Source: JALZDI01 sp035557095
GTDB taxonomy: Bacteria > Actinomycetota > Actinomycetes > Propionibacteriales > Nocardioidaceae
NCBI GenBank assembly: GCA_035557095.1
Contig: DATMEB010000065.1
Coordinates: 1 to 59,499, forward strand
DNA: 59,499 nt
Reading direction: 5' to 3'
How positions within the stretch are numbered: position 1 is the stretch's first letter; every line of letters begins with the position of its first letter. Below the pieces are notes generated by a model, which had not been told where the DNA came from, did no database searches, and worked only from the letters and a program-made list of their open reading frames with translations. The position numbers were made by a program, and so were the translations under genes. Below are positions 26,854 through 34,637 of the stretch, one piece after another.

Positions 26854-28011
26854 TTACTGCGTCAGCAAGGACGCGCCGTAGGCACTGAGTGCCTCATCGA
26901 CGGGCTGGTAGTAGCTGACGTTGGGCTGTCCGACCTTCTCACCGCAGACGAGCCCCCCGCCGGAGTTGTACAGCTGGCCGCCGCTGGACAGGCCCTGGGC
27001 GAGGTTGCCGCTCATGTTGGAGCCGCCGCTGTCGCCCTGCTCGACGCAGGCGCTGTGCCGGACCAGGCCGGAGACGATGTCACCGCCGCCGTAGTTCACG
27101 GTCTGGTTGTACGCCTCGATCGTCCCGCAGGTCCATCCGGTCGTACGTCCGCTCTTGCACAGCGAGGAGCCCACCGGCGCGCTGCTGGAGCCGCTGACGA
27201 CGCGGGCGGAGCCGTTGTACATGTCCACGGCCGCCTGCGGCGCCCAGAAGCCCGGGTCGTTGATGTTGACCGAGGCGTAGTCGTTGCCGGGGAAGCTGTA
27301 GCCGCGCGTCGCGCCGATCAGGGTGCCGTTGCGGGAGAACGTCGGGTTGCCCTCGGCGCAGTGCCCCGCGGTGAGCAGGATGTACTGGCCCGACGAGGTC
27401 TGCGCGTTGAACCCGTTGGAGCAGATGAAGCCGTTGCTCATGTTCACCTGCTGGCCGCCGTACAGGGCAGCGGGTACGGCGTCGGCGGTGGTCCGGTTGA
27501 TCGCGACCCGGTCGCCGAACGAACGTGCCTTGTCCAGGAACTGCGCCGTGGCCGCGTTGCCCGCGCCCTTGGTCGCGGTCACGACGACGTTGTTGCTGCG
27601 GACGTCGACGAACCAGCCCTGCACCGCACCTGCGCCGGAGCGCTTGGCGAACCGGTCGAGCGCGCCCTTGACGTCGTCGAGCTGTGCCGAGGAGTAGGCG
27701 ACCTGGCGGGAGGTGGCGCCAGAGGCGTTCACCTGGCGTGCGGCCGCATGGTCGGTGACGGTGACGACCAGCTCGCCCGCCTTGTCGATGTAGGCGCCGC
27801 CGGACTGCGCGGTGCCGAGGTCACGGTCGAGCCGGTCGGCCAGTCGGTCCTGGGCGACGGCGACGGTCGTGCCCTTGGCCGCCGACGCGTCGAGACGTGC
27901 GGTGTCGGGCCGCGCGTTCGCCGAGGTGGCCGGTGCCAGGAGCAGTGCGGTCGTCGCCGCGGCCGCGCCTAACGTGAACAGGCGTCGACGAGTGTTGGAT
28001 GAAACGGACAT
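26854..28011 (-). CDS. Secreted chymotrypsin-like serine protease (alpha-lytic / S1E type)
   Basis: A 385-residue exported pre-pro-protease. A Tat/Sec-like signal peptide (RRRLFTLGAAAATTALLLA, cleavage near residue 33) is followed by a prodomain (~40-180) that contains the conserved foldase-type segment. The mature domain begins near AALYGGQQVN. The catalytic triad is His217 (LLTAGHC), Asp244 (PGNDYAS) and Ser328 (EQGDSGGSN), and the cysteines are positioned for the usual disulfides. The ATG at 28011 has gagagaagg upstream on the minus strand. The gene is monocistronic, with a paired-palindrome promoter region and a strong terminator. A role in extracellular protein digestion is likely. Confidence 0.95.
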   Translation of the reverse strand: MSVSSNTRRRLFTLGAAAATTALLLAPATSANARPDTARLDASAAKGTTVAVAQDRLADRLDRDLGTAQSGGAYIDKAGELVVTVTDHAAARQVNASGATSRQVAYSSAQLDDVKGALDRFAKRSGAGAVQGWFVDVRSNNVVVTATKGAGNAATAQFLDKARSFGDRVAINRTTADAVPAALYGGQQVNMSNGFICSNGFNAQTSSGQYILLTAGHCAEGNPTFSRNGTLIGATRGYSFPGNDYASVNINDPGFWAPQAAVDMYNGSARVVSGSSSAPVGSSLCKSGRTTGWTCGTIEAYNQTVNYGGGDIVSGLVRHSACVEQGDSGGSNMSGNLAQGLSSGGQLYNSGGGLVCGEKVGQPNVSYYQPVDEALSAYGASLLTQ

Positions 28012-28087
28012 GGGGTTGCTGCCCTTCTCTCGCAACCATCCCCCCGGGATCACCAAGGGGCTTCCCGTGTTTCGGGCTGCACGGAAC

Positions 28088-28124
28088 GTAGTCAGTTGAC
28101 TACGCAATGGTCAAGCCTTTGACC
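28088..28124 (-). promoter_or_regulatory. Double palindrome in the serine protease promoter region
   Basis: Two adjacent dyads, GTAGTCA-gt-TGACTAC (28088-28103) and GGTCAA-gcct-TTGACC (28109-28124), about 80 bp upstream of the protease start. On the minus strand TTGACC could serve as the -35, with the other dyad in the spacer/-10 region, the position expected of an operator. Confidence 0.5.
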
Positions 28125-28163
28125 GGAAACCAGCGGAGCGCCCAACAGTCGTGCCTACGCGGC

Positions 28164-28181
28164 GTCGCGGTCAACCGCGAC
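28164..28181 (-). terminator. Hairpin downstream of the tandem CMD gene
   Basis: Eight-pair perfect dyad gtcgcggt / accgcgac with a two-base centre, 36 bp past the stop of the CMD gene at 28217. It may end the catabolic operon transcript. Confidence 0.45.
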
Positions 28182-28216
28182 CACGTGATGGTGAGTGCAC
28201 TGTTCTCGAGTGACGC

Positions 28217-28993
28217 TCAGCGTCGGCGAGCCGCGGCCGCCTCCTCGAGCAGGATCGGGGCCGCCTCCATGGCGGCGTGGATGCCGATGACGCTGACGAT
28301 CTCCAGCACCTCCATCACCTGCTCGGGCGTGGCCCCTAGGCGCAGCGCGTTGTGCATGTGCACCTTCAGTCCGGGTGCGTACAGATGGGTCGCGGCCGCG
28401 TCGAAGGCGCAGTAGACGAGCTCCTTCACCCACGGTTCGAGCACGCCCGTGCGCCACGGGACCGCGGAGAAGTCCGTATACGCCTCGAACAGCTCAGGGT
28501 CCAGCTCCAGAAGCCCGTCCCAGAACGGATGCCAGTAGCCGCGTGCCTCGGTGAACTGCTCCTTGAGCCGGCTGCGCCGCTCGTCCAGCGGTGCCGGCCC
28601 CGACCGCAGCCCCTGCTCCTCCATCACCTCCAGCAGCAGCGGGACGCCGATGTTGGCTGCATGGATCCCGAGCGTGCTGGTGAGCTCCAGGACCTCCATC
28701 AGCTGCTGCTCGCTCGCACCCAGCTCCAGTGCCGCCCGCATGTGTGCCCGGGTGCCTGGTGTGAACATGTGCGTGGCGGCTGAGTCGGCCGCGATGTAGA
28801 TGAACTCCCGCACCACCGGTTCCAGATGCTGCTTGCGCACCGGCACCGCGGAGAACTCCAGGTAGGCAGCGACGAACTCCGGGTCCAGCCGCAACATCGC
28901 GTCCCATGACGGGCCCCAGGTTCCCCTCACCTGCACGAACTTGTCCTTGACCTCGGCCTGGCGGGCGGTCAGTTCTCCGGTGGACGTCGTCAT
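28217..28993 (-). CDS. Tandem carboxymuconolactone decarboxylase-like (AhpD-fold) protein
   Basis: A 258-residue protein made of two homologous AhpD/CMD-type halves. Half one reads FVQVRGTWGPSWDAMLRLDPEFVAAYLEFSAVPV ... GTRAHMRAALELGASEQQLMEVLELTSTLGIHAANIG. Half two reads FTEARGYWHPFWDGLLELDPELFEAYTDFSAVPW ... GLKVHMHNALRLGATPEQVMEVLEIVSVIGIHAAM. No CxxC redox pair is present in either half, which argues against an AhpD peroxidase partner and for a decarboxylase or lyase-like role. The ATG at 28993 has ggagg upstream. It is the last gene of the minus-strand catabolic operon, directly after the GntR regulator. Confidence 0.85.
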   Translation of the reverse strand: MTTSTGELTARQAEVKDKFVQVRGTWGPSWDAMLRLDPEFVAAYLEFSAVPVRKQHLEPVVREFIYIAADSAATHMFTPGTRAHMRAALELGASEQQLMEVLELTSTLGIHAANIGVPLLLEVMEEQGLRSGPAPLDERRSRLKEQFTEARGYWHPFWDGLLELDPELFEAYTDFSAVPWRTGVLEPWVKELVYCAFDAAATHLYAPGLKVHMHNALRLGATPEQVMEVLEIVSVIGIHAAMEAAPILLEEAAAARRR

Positions 28994-29083
28994 GCTCGAG
29001 GCCTCCGTCGGTTGTGGGGAGCTGCGGCGACCGCCAGGGCGTGTGCGGTGCGCCGGGGCGGTCGAGGAAGGTGCGGGGAACGG

Positions 29084-29785
29084 TCAGGAGTCGGCGTGAC
29101 GAAGTGCGCCCAGGCCGGTGTTGGCAGCGGCGCGCACGTGAGCCGAGCACAGCCGCTCGGCGGCGAGGACGTCCCGTGCCGCGATCGCCTCGACCAGGTC
29201 GCGCAGCTCTTCTGCGGCGCGCTTGGGTCGTTCGTCCTGCGACAGCGACGTGGCGCGCAGCTGGCGCACCCGCGCCTGCAGGCTGCCCAGCAGCTGCTGC
29301 AGCGGCGGGCTACCGGCACCGCGCACGAGTACGTCGTAGAACTTGTCCTTGGCAGCCAGCATCTGCGCGATGTCGCCACCGCGCTCGCTGAGGACTGCGA
29401 ACTCCTCGACCGCGGCGCGCAGGTCATCGATCGCAGGGTCGGCAGCGCGCTCGACGAAACGGCGCACGACCAGCGCCTCGATCGCCACCCGCGCCTCGTA
29501 GAGGTCCGCGGTCTCCCGGGCCGAGAGGGTGGCGACGACTGCACCGCGCTGCGGTATGACGGTGACCAGTCCTTCGGACTCCAGCTCCCGCAGCGCCTCC
29601 CGAACGGTGGTGCGAGACACCCCCAGCCGCTGGATGAGCTCGCGCTCCACCAACCGGTATCCGGGAGGCAGCTCGAGGCTGATGATGGCCTGTCGCAGCG
29701 CGTCGCAGGCCTGCTCCCGGAGCGGGGCCGCGACCCGGCCCAGTGCCGGTGCGGTCCATTGGCTGGTCGTGGGAGCGTCATGCAC
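29084..29785 (-). CDS. GntR-family regulator, FCD (FadR) subfamily
   Basis: A 233-residue repressor-type regulator. The winged helix-turn-helix is ERELIQRLGVSRTTVREALRELESEGLV (about residues 47-74), followed by PQRGAVVATLS. The C-terminal FCD domain of helices carries the metal/ligand region (LYEARVAIEALVVRRF ... KDKFYDVLVRGAG). The GTG start at 29785 lies six bases after a TATGAT -10 element, so the message is probably leaderless. It sits inside the catabolic locus between two CMD genes and is the natural candidate to control it. A motif covering its own -10 recurs twice in the divergent promoter region at 33090-33168. Confidence 0.93.
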   Translation of the reverse strand: MHDAPTTSQWTAPALGRVAAPLREQACDALRQAIISLELPPGYRLVERELIQRLGVSRTTVREALRELESEGLVTVIPQRGAVVATLSARETADLYEARVAIEALVVRRFVERAADPAIDDLRAAVEEFAVLSERGGDIAQMLAAKDKFYDVLVRGAGSPPLQQLLGSLQARVRQLRATSLSQDERPKRAAEELRDLVEAIAARDVLAAERLCSAHVRAAANTGLGALRHADS

Positions 29786-29789
29786 ATTC

Positions 29790-29820
29790 TCATCATACAG
29801 GATGACCGTCGGACACTTCA
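29790..29820 (-). promoter_or_regulatory. Promoter and candidate operator of the GntR/FCD gene
   Basis: On the minus strand CTGAAG (-35), an 18-bp spacer and TATGAT (-10, 29797-29792) precede the GTG start by six bases. The -10 is embedded in ctgtatgatga (29800-29790), which resembles the two motifs upstream of the operon and fits the loose FadR-type pattern TNGTNNNACNA in part. Confidence 0.55.
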
Positions 29821-30303
29821 GACGCCTTGCTCACGAGACCGGGTTCGGCCGGGCAGGGTCGCAGGCTGTCCGTCATGCGACCAGGACGCCGCTCGCTCGT
29901 CGTCGGCCATCTCCCCCAGCACCGACTCCGCGACCCGGAAGGACTCCAGCGCCGCGGGCGCGCCGCAGTAGACGGCCGTCTGCAGCAGGACCTCCTGGAT
30001 CTCCTGCTCGGTGCATCCGTTGCGTACCGCGCCCCGCACGTGCACAGCGAACTCGTGCATCCGGTTCATGGCGGTGAGCATGCCGAGGTTCAGCAGGCTG
30101 CGGGTACGCCGGTCGAGCCCCTCGCGGGTCCAGATGTCTCCCCAGGCGTGCTCGGTGACCAGTCGTTGCATGGGTTCGCTGAACTCGCTGACCCGTGACA
30201 TCGACCGTTCGACGTGCCGGTCGCCGAGCACCTCCTTGCGCGCCTCCATCCCCTGCTGGAAGGTCGCGGACCGCTCGGCGGCCCCTCTCGACGAGTCAGA
30301 CAT
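29818..30303 (-). CDS. Carboxymuconolactone decarboxylase family protein (PcaC-like)
   Basis: A 161-residue AhpD-fold protein close to 4-carboxymuconolactone decarboxylase. RTRSLLNLGMLTAMNRMHEFAVHVRGAVRNGCTEQEIQEVLLQTAVYCGAPAALESFRVAESVL is the PcaC core with its conserved His and Gly-Ala-Pro turn. The ATG at 30303 is used (MSDSSRG); the open frame extends further upstream without support. It is separated from the dehydrogenase gene upstream by 159 bp and from gntR by 32 bp. Without other beta-ketoadipate genes nearby, the true substrate may be a different lactone or keto acid. Confidence 0.88.
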   Translation of the reverse strand: MSDSSRGAAERSATFQQGMEARKEVLGDRHVERSMSRVSEFSEPMQRLVTEHAWGDIWTREGLDRRTRSLLNLGMLTAMNRMHEFAVHVRGAVRNGCTEQEIQEVLLQTAVYCGAPAALESFRVAESVLGEMADDERAASWSHDGQPATLPGRTRSREQGV

Positions 30304-30462
30304 GTCCGCCTCCACTGCGGGCTCGACGGCCCGCCTCGTTGTCGTCGTGGGATCTCGGCTCCCTCCACGTCGCGATACCCAGGGAGGTCGCCGTGTGCGA
30401 CAGGCGGGTGCCGGAATCGGTGTCGGAAACGGTGCCGGTCGCACGGATGTGCACGAGCCTCA

Positions 30463-31374
30463 TCACTGCCCCTTCTGCTCGGCGTCGTTGTGCAACCGGA
30501 CGCCTCCGGCCACGTCGCCGATCGCGTCGACCACGCGGTTGCTGATGCTGTCGGCGTAGCCCAGCGCCGCTGCCAACCCGAACGCGGACATGGGTCCCGA
30601 CGCGTTCAGCGACGGCACCCCGAGCTCTCGGAGGCGCTCGACGTACAGCACGACGTCCTTCATCATCAGCCGACCGCTGAGACCTCCCTCGAGATAGTCG
30701 CCGTCGACGATCCGGGGGAACCGGTTCAGGGTGGCGAAGTTGACTCCGCTGCTGGCGTTCAGCACGTCGAGGAGCACGTGCAGGTCCAGGCCGGCCCGTT
30801 TGCCAGCGACCATGACCTCCGCGGTGGCGGCCAGGCTCACCGCGTTGAGAAAGTTGTTCAGCAGCTTGGTCGTGTGGCCGCTCCCGGTCTCGCCCATGTG
30901 AAGGACCTTTGCGCTGAACGGCTCCAGCACCGGGCGCACGCCCTCCAGCACCTCCGCCGAACCACCGACCATGAGGGTCAGCGTGCCCTTCTCGGCCGCG
31001 GCGGCGCCGCCGGATATGCCGGCGTCGAGGAGCTCGACCTTGCGTTCCGCCAGCAGGTCGTGTAGCCGGCGGGTGGACGTCGGCGAGGCGGTGCTCAGGT
31101 CGACGACGACCTGGCCGGGACGACAGTGCGCCAGCAGTCCCACGTCACCGAGTACCACGGACTCCACGACACCGCTGTCGGGGAGCGACAGCAGCAGGAC
31201 CTCCGCCTGCTCGGCCACCTCGGCGAGCGAGGGCGCCGGCACCGCGCCAGCCTGCTCTGCGGCACCCTCGCGGGTGTCATGACCTACCACGCGCAGGCCG
31301 GCCGCGGTCAGGCGCCGGGTGATGCGTCCGCCCATGTTGCCCAGGCCGACCATGCCCACGGTGTGCACGTTCAT
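30463..31374 (-). CDS. NAD(P)-dependent beta-hydroxyacid dehydrogenase (3-hydroxyisobutyrate dehydrogenase family)
   Basis: A 303-residue enzyme of the 6PGDH/3-HIBADH superfamily. The N-terminal Rossmann motif is VGMVGLGNMGGRITRRL, the substrate-binding motif is LDAGISGGAAAAEKGTLTLMVGG, and the catalytic lysine lies in GHTTKLLNNFLNA. It oxidises or reduces a beta-hydroxy acid such as 3-hydroxyisobutyrate, tartronate semialdehyde or a relative. The ATG at 31374 overlaps the stop of the upstream SDR (ATGA), so the pair is coupled. The 159 bp that follow to the CMD gene contain no other gene I can support. Confidence 0.92.
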   Translation of the reverse strand: MNVHTVGMVGLGNMGGRITRRLTAAGLRVVGHDTREGAAEQAGAVPAPSLAEVAEQAEVLLLSLPDSGVVESVVLGDVGLLAHCRPGQVVVDLSTASPTSTRRLHDLLAERKVELLDAGISGGAAAAEKGTLTLMVGGSAEVLEGVRPVLEPFSAKVLHMGETGSGHTTKLLNNFLNAVSLAATAEVMVAGKRAGLDLHVLLDVLNASSGVNFATLNRFPRIVDGDYLEGGLSGRLMMKDVVLYVERLRELGVPSLNASGPMSAFGLAAALGYADSISNRVVDAIGDVAGGVRLHNDAEQKGQ

Positions 31375-32216
31375 GTCTCCTCCGGGTGGCCGTGGATGCC
31401 TTCGTCGACGTCGCTGGGATCCCACCGGCCCGCGCCGCCGGCCGGCCGCACGCTGTTGACCCAGGCCGCACCGCCGTCCACCGAGACGACCTCGCCATTG
31501 ACGTACGCAGCCTCGTCACCGAGCAGGAAGGCCGCGACGTGCGCCACCTCCTGCGGCGTACCGGTGCGTCGCTGCGGGACGGTGCGGCCGCGTTGCTCCA
31601 TGTCGCCGCCCGCCCCGGCGACGCTGCCCGAGGAGGCGAACAACGCGGTGGGTACCAGCCCCGGCGCGACCGCGTTGACGCGGACTCCCATCGGTCCGCC
31701 GTACATCGCGGCCCCGCGCATCACGCCCAGCACGGCGTGCTTGGACGCCTGGTAGGCCAGCAGGTCGTGGCTACCGCGCAGACTGGCGATGGAGGCGGTG
31801 ATCACGACAGCCCCGCCCGTGCGTTGTCGCAGGTACTGCCGGAACGCCGCCCGCACGCCGAGGAACGTGCCACGCAGGTTGACTGCGACGACGCGGTCGA
31901 AGTCCTCCATGCGCACCTCTGGCAGCGGGTCCAAGGGACCCACGATCCCGGCGTTGAGGTGGTGCAGGTCGACCTGACCGAATGCTTCGGTGGCCGCATC
32001 CATGTAGGCCGTGACGTCCGGCTCGGACGCCACGTCGGCGGGCACCGCGATCGCCGGACCGGGCAGGGACTTGGCCACGGCGGCGGCACCGTCGCCGCTC
32101 TGGTCCACGACCACCACGTTGGCGCCGCGCTCGGCGAGCAGGCGTGCGCTGGCCTCCCCGATGCCGGTCGCAGCACCGGTTACGACGGCCGTCCGGCCGC
32201 TGAGAGTGCCTTCCAT
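31371..32216 (-). CDS. Short-chain dehydrogenase/reductase
   Basis: A 281-residue classical SDR. It has the cofactor motif TGAATGIGEA, an NAG motif (LNAGIVG), the catalytic serine region VVITASIAS, YQASK as the Tyr/Lys pair, and a C-terminal VVSVDGGAAWVNS. The ATG at 32216 has an excellent ribosome-binding site (ggagg, five bases away), better than the ATG at 32228. The ~30-residue tail after the usual SDR end is rich in Gly and Asp. It is the second gene of the lactonase operon and overlaps the dehydrogenase gene downstream. Confidence 0.9.
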   Translation of the reverse strand: MEGTLSGRTAVVTGAATGIGEASARLLAERGANVVVVDQSGDGAAAVAKSLPGPAIAVPADVASEPDVTAYMDAATEAFGQVDLHHLNAGIVGPLDPLPEVRMEDFDRVVAVNLRGTFLGVRAAFRQYLRQRTGGAVVITASIASLRGSHDLLAYQASKHAVLGVMRGAAMYGGPMGVRVNAVAPGLVPTALFASSGSVAGAGGDMEQRGRTVPQRRTGTPQEVAHVAAFLLGDEAAYVNGEVVSVDGGAAWVNSVRPAGGAGRWDPSDVDEGIHGHPEET

Positions 32217-32231
32217 GTTCGCCTCCATCGC

Positions 32232-33029
32232 CTAGCCGATCCGTACGGCAAGCCCCGGCGCTACAGGGTCCACCGGCTCGAACTTCTGCATGACCAGCGG
32301 GTCGTGTCCGGGTACGAGGACTGCCCCGGGAGCCCCGGCGAGATCGGCGACCGTGTCGAACCCGGCGTACATGGCCTGCAGGTCGGCGACCACGACGAAC
32401 GGCCGGTCGCGTTCCAGCTCCTCGTAGTAGTGCACGGCGTCCGAGGCGAGCACCACGGGACCGTCCCGCCCCTCGACCTCGACGATGAGCTGGCCCGGCG
32501 TATGACCGCCGACCTCGCGTACCACCACCCCGGGCGCGACGGCCTGGCGTCCTGACAGGCGCTGCACTCGACCCTGCTGGTCGCGTCGCACGAGCTCGTC
32601 GAGGTCGGCACGCTCGGCGGAGTGCGCGAACTGCGGACGCCGGGAGTACGGGCCCGCCCAGAAGTCGAGCTCGCGCCCTGACATCACCAGCTCGGCGTCC
32701 GGAAAGGCGAAGACGTGTCCGGTGTGGTCGTAGTGCCCGTGGGTGACCACCACCGTGTCCACCTCGGCAGGCGCGACACCGAGACGCTTCAGCGCCGCCA
32801 GCGGCGGCACGGTCGTGGTCCGCCCCCGCTGCGCACCGACCTCGGGGGTGAAGCCCGTGTCGACCAGGATCAGGCGGCCGCGTCCGCGGACCAGCCACAC
32901 GTAGTAGTCCATCGCCAGGGGATAGTCGGGCTCGCCGTACTGGAACCAGTTCAGGTAGACCTGGCTGGCGCAGGTCTCCCGGGTTCCGTACCGAACCGCG
33001 AGGACCTCGTAGTCCCCTGGCGTCATCAT
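32232..33029 (-). CDS. MBL-fold metallo-hydrolase (AHL-lactonase-like)
   Basis: A 265-residue metallo-beta-lactamase-fold hydrolase. The dinuclear zinc motif is complete: THGHYDHTGH (HxHxDH), VGGHTPGQL, LASDAVHYYEE and PGHDPLV. The overall layout resembles N-acyl-homoserine lactonase-type proteins (AttM/AiiB group), so lactone ring opening is the leading guess. The start is at 33029 (MMTPGDYEV, after ggag) with 33026 equally possible. A longer version starting at 33164 would overlap the regulatory region. It is the first gene of the operon, divergent from the MFS transporter. Confidence 0.88.
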   Translation of the reverse strand: MMTPGDYEVLAVRYGTRETCASQVYLNWFQYGEPDYPLAMDYYVWLVRGRGRLILVDTGFTPEVGAQRGRTTTVPPLAALKRLGVAPAEVDTVVVTHGHYDHTGHVFAFPDAELVMSGRELDFWAGPYSRRPQFAHSAERADLDELVRRDQQGRVQRLSGRQAVAPGVVVREVGGHTPGQLIVEVEGRDGPVVLASDAVHYYEELERDRPFVVVADLQAMYAGFDTVADLAGAPGAVLVPGHDPLVMQKFEPVDPVAPGLAVRIG

Positions 33030-33089
33030 CGTCTCCGGCCTTCCCGTTCGGCTCACGACCGCCTCTCCGGCGAGCCAGTCGCCGTCAGA

Positions 33090-33168
33090 CTGTATGACGG
33101 TCTCACAATCTTCGACAAGGGGGTTGCCTGCAGCAGCGGGGTGACCATACCGTGTGCCCGTCATACAA
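33090..33168. promoter_or_regulatory. Divergent regulatory region with two inverted copies of a TGTATGACGG motif
   Basis: ctgtatgacgg on the plus strand (33090-33100) and ttgtatgacgg on the minus strand (33168-33158) agree at 10 of 11 positions and face each other across 57 bp, between the MBL gene and the MFS gene. A third, looser copy overlaps the promoter of the GntR/FCD gene (29800-29790). Each copy contains TATGAC, so it could also be a -10. Confidence 0.55.
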
Positions 33169-33244
33169 ACAGACGCGTGACGTCGGGTCCGTGGGCGGGG
33201 GGCGGTGGGTCCCCGGCGCCCCAGGGCAGGAGGCGACACGCACC

Positions 33245-34579
33245 ATGCAGACGCACAGCGCCCCGGTCCGGCGAGAGTCCGTACGGCGGGTTGCCTTCGC
33301 CAGCATGATCGGGACCACCATCGAGTGGTACGACTTCTTCATCTTCGGCACAGCGTCGGCCCTGGTGTTCGGGCAGCTGTTCTTCCCCGACTTCTCCGAG
33401 CTGGCCGGGACGCTGGCCGCCTTCGCCACGTTCGCGGTGGGCTTCATCGCGCGCCCGGTGGGCGGTCTGCTCTTCGGCCACATCGGCGACCGCATCGGCA
33501 GGAAGACCACGCTGGTCGTCACGCTGACGATGATGGGCCTGGCCACTTTCGCGATGGGCTTGATGCCCACGTTCGCGGCGATCGGGATCTGGGCGCCCAT
33601 CCTCATGGTCGTGCTCCGGTTCGCGCAGGGCATGGCCGTGGGCGGCGAGTGGGGCGGCGCCGTCCTGATGGCGGTCGAGCACTCGGACAAGAAACGGCGC
33701 GGGTTCTTCGGCAGCTTCGCCCAGGTCGGCAGCGCGGTGGGCGGGCTCATGTCCACCGGCATGTTCCTGCTGATGCAGCAGCTTCCCGAGGACGACTTCC
33801 TGGCCTGGGGCTGGCGGGTGCCGTTCCTGGTCAGCATCGCGCTGGTTGGCGTGGGCCTGTTCATCCGGCTGCGCATCATGGAGTCACCGGTCTTCACCCA
33901 GGTGAAGGAGACGCACCGCACCGTGAAGGTGCCGGTCGTCGAGCTGATGCGCAAGGACAGCCGCAATGTTCTGCTGGCCGCCGGCATGTACCTCGCACAC
34001 GGCGTGCTCTTCTATGCCATGACCGTGTACACCCTGGCGTACACCACCAGCGAGTACGGCCTCGCGGAGAACCGCTATCTCGTGGGGGTCACCGCGGCCG
34101 GCGCCGTGCAGATCCTCACCATCCCCACCTGGGGCATCCTGTCGGACCGGCTGGGCCGGCGCCCGGTGATCATCTTCGGCACGCTCTTCATCGCCGTGTT
34201 CGCGATTCCGCTGAACTTCATGATCACCTCGCAGGTGACGGTGCTGGCCTGGGTGGCGGTCGTGGTCTCCATCTGCATCGGGCACAACGCGGTGTACTCC
34301 CCGACCGCCGCGCTGTACTCCGAGATGTTCCCGGCGCATGTCCGGTACAGCGGCGCCTCCATCGGCTACCAGCTCGGCGGGGCGATCGCCGGCTTCGTGC
34401 CGCTCATCGCCACCGCACTGGTGGGGGCCGCGGGAGGCTCCTACTGGCCCATCGCCGCTCTGATCGCGGTCTCGGCGTTGATCGGCTTCGTCTGCGTGCT
34501 GCTGGTACGACCTGTCGCGCAGAGCGAACCCGAGTTGGCGCCGGGCGCTGCCGGGCGGACACAGGCCCCAACCACCTGA
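33245..34579 (+). CDS. MFS transporter, metabolite:H+ symporter (ProP/ShiA/KgtP-like)
   Basis: A 444-residue membrane protein of the metabolite:H+ symporter family. The signatures are IEWYDFFIFGTASALVFGQLFFP near the N-terminus, GHIGDRIGRKTTLV (loop 2-3), LRFAQGMAVGGEWGGAVLMAVEHS and RRGFFGSFAQVGSAVGGL. Members import organic acids or compatible solutes (shikimate, 2-oxoglutarate, citrate, proline betaine). The ATG at 33245 is preceded by caggagg. It is divergent from the lactonase operon and probably brings in its substrate. Confidence 0.93.
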   Translation: MQTHSAPVRRESVRRVAFASMIGTTIEWYDFFIFGTASALVFGQLFFPDFSELAGTLAAFATFAVGFIARPVGGLLFGHIGDRIGRKTTLVVTLTMMGLATFAMGLMPTFAAIGIWAPILMVVLRFAQGMAVGGEWGGAVLMAVEHSDKKRRGFFGSFAQVGSAVGGLMSTGMFLLMQQLPEDDFLAWGWRVPFLVSIALVGVGLFIRLRIMESPVFTQVKETHRTVKVPVVELMRKDSRNVLLAAGMYLAHGVLFYAMTVYTLAYTTSEYGLAENRYLVGVTAAGAVQILTIPTWGILSDRLGRRPVIIFGTLFIAVFAIPLNFMITSQVTVLAWVAVVVSICIGHNAVYSPTAALYSEMFPAHVRYSGASIGYQLGGAIAGFVPLIATALVGAAGGSYWPIAALIAVSALIGFVCVLLVRPVAQSEPELAPGAAGRTQAPTT

Positions 34580-34602
34580 GCCGCGGCGACGACCTCCGCG
34601 GC
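34580..34602. terminator. Hairpin between convergent MFS and patatin genes
   Basis: Seven-pair stem gccgcgg / ccgcggc with a nine-base loop, starting directly after the MFS stop codon in a 58-bp convergent gap. It could act in both directions. Confidence 0.5.
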
Positions 34603-34637
34603 CCGGTCTCGGTCTTCTGCCAGGGCCGGCGGTCGCA

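Noticed and set aside
29818..30303. Beta-ketoadipate pathway pcaC
   Set aside because: The protein is PcaC-like, but no pcaB, pcaD, pcaG/H or thiolase gene is nearby, so I did not assign the symbol.
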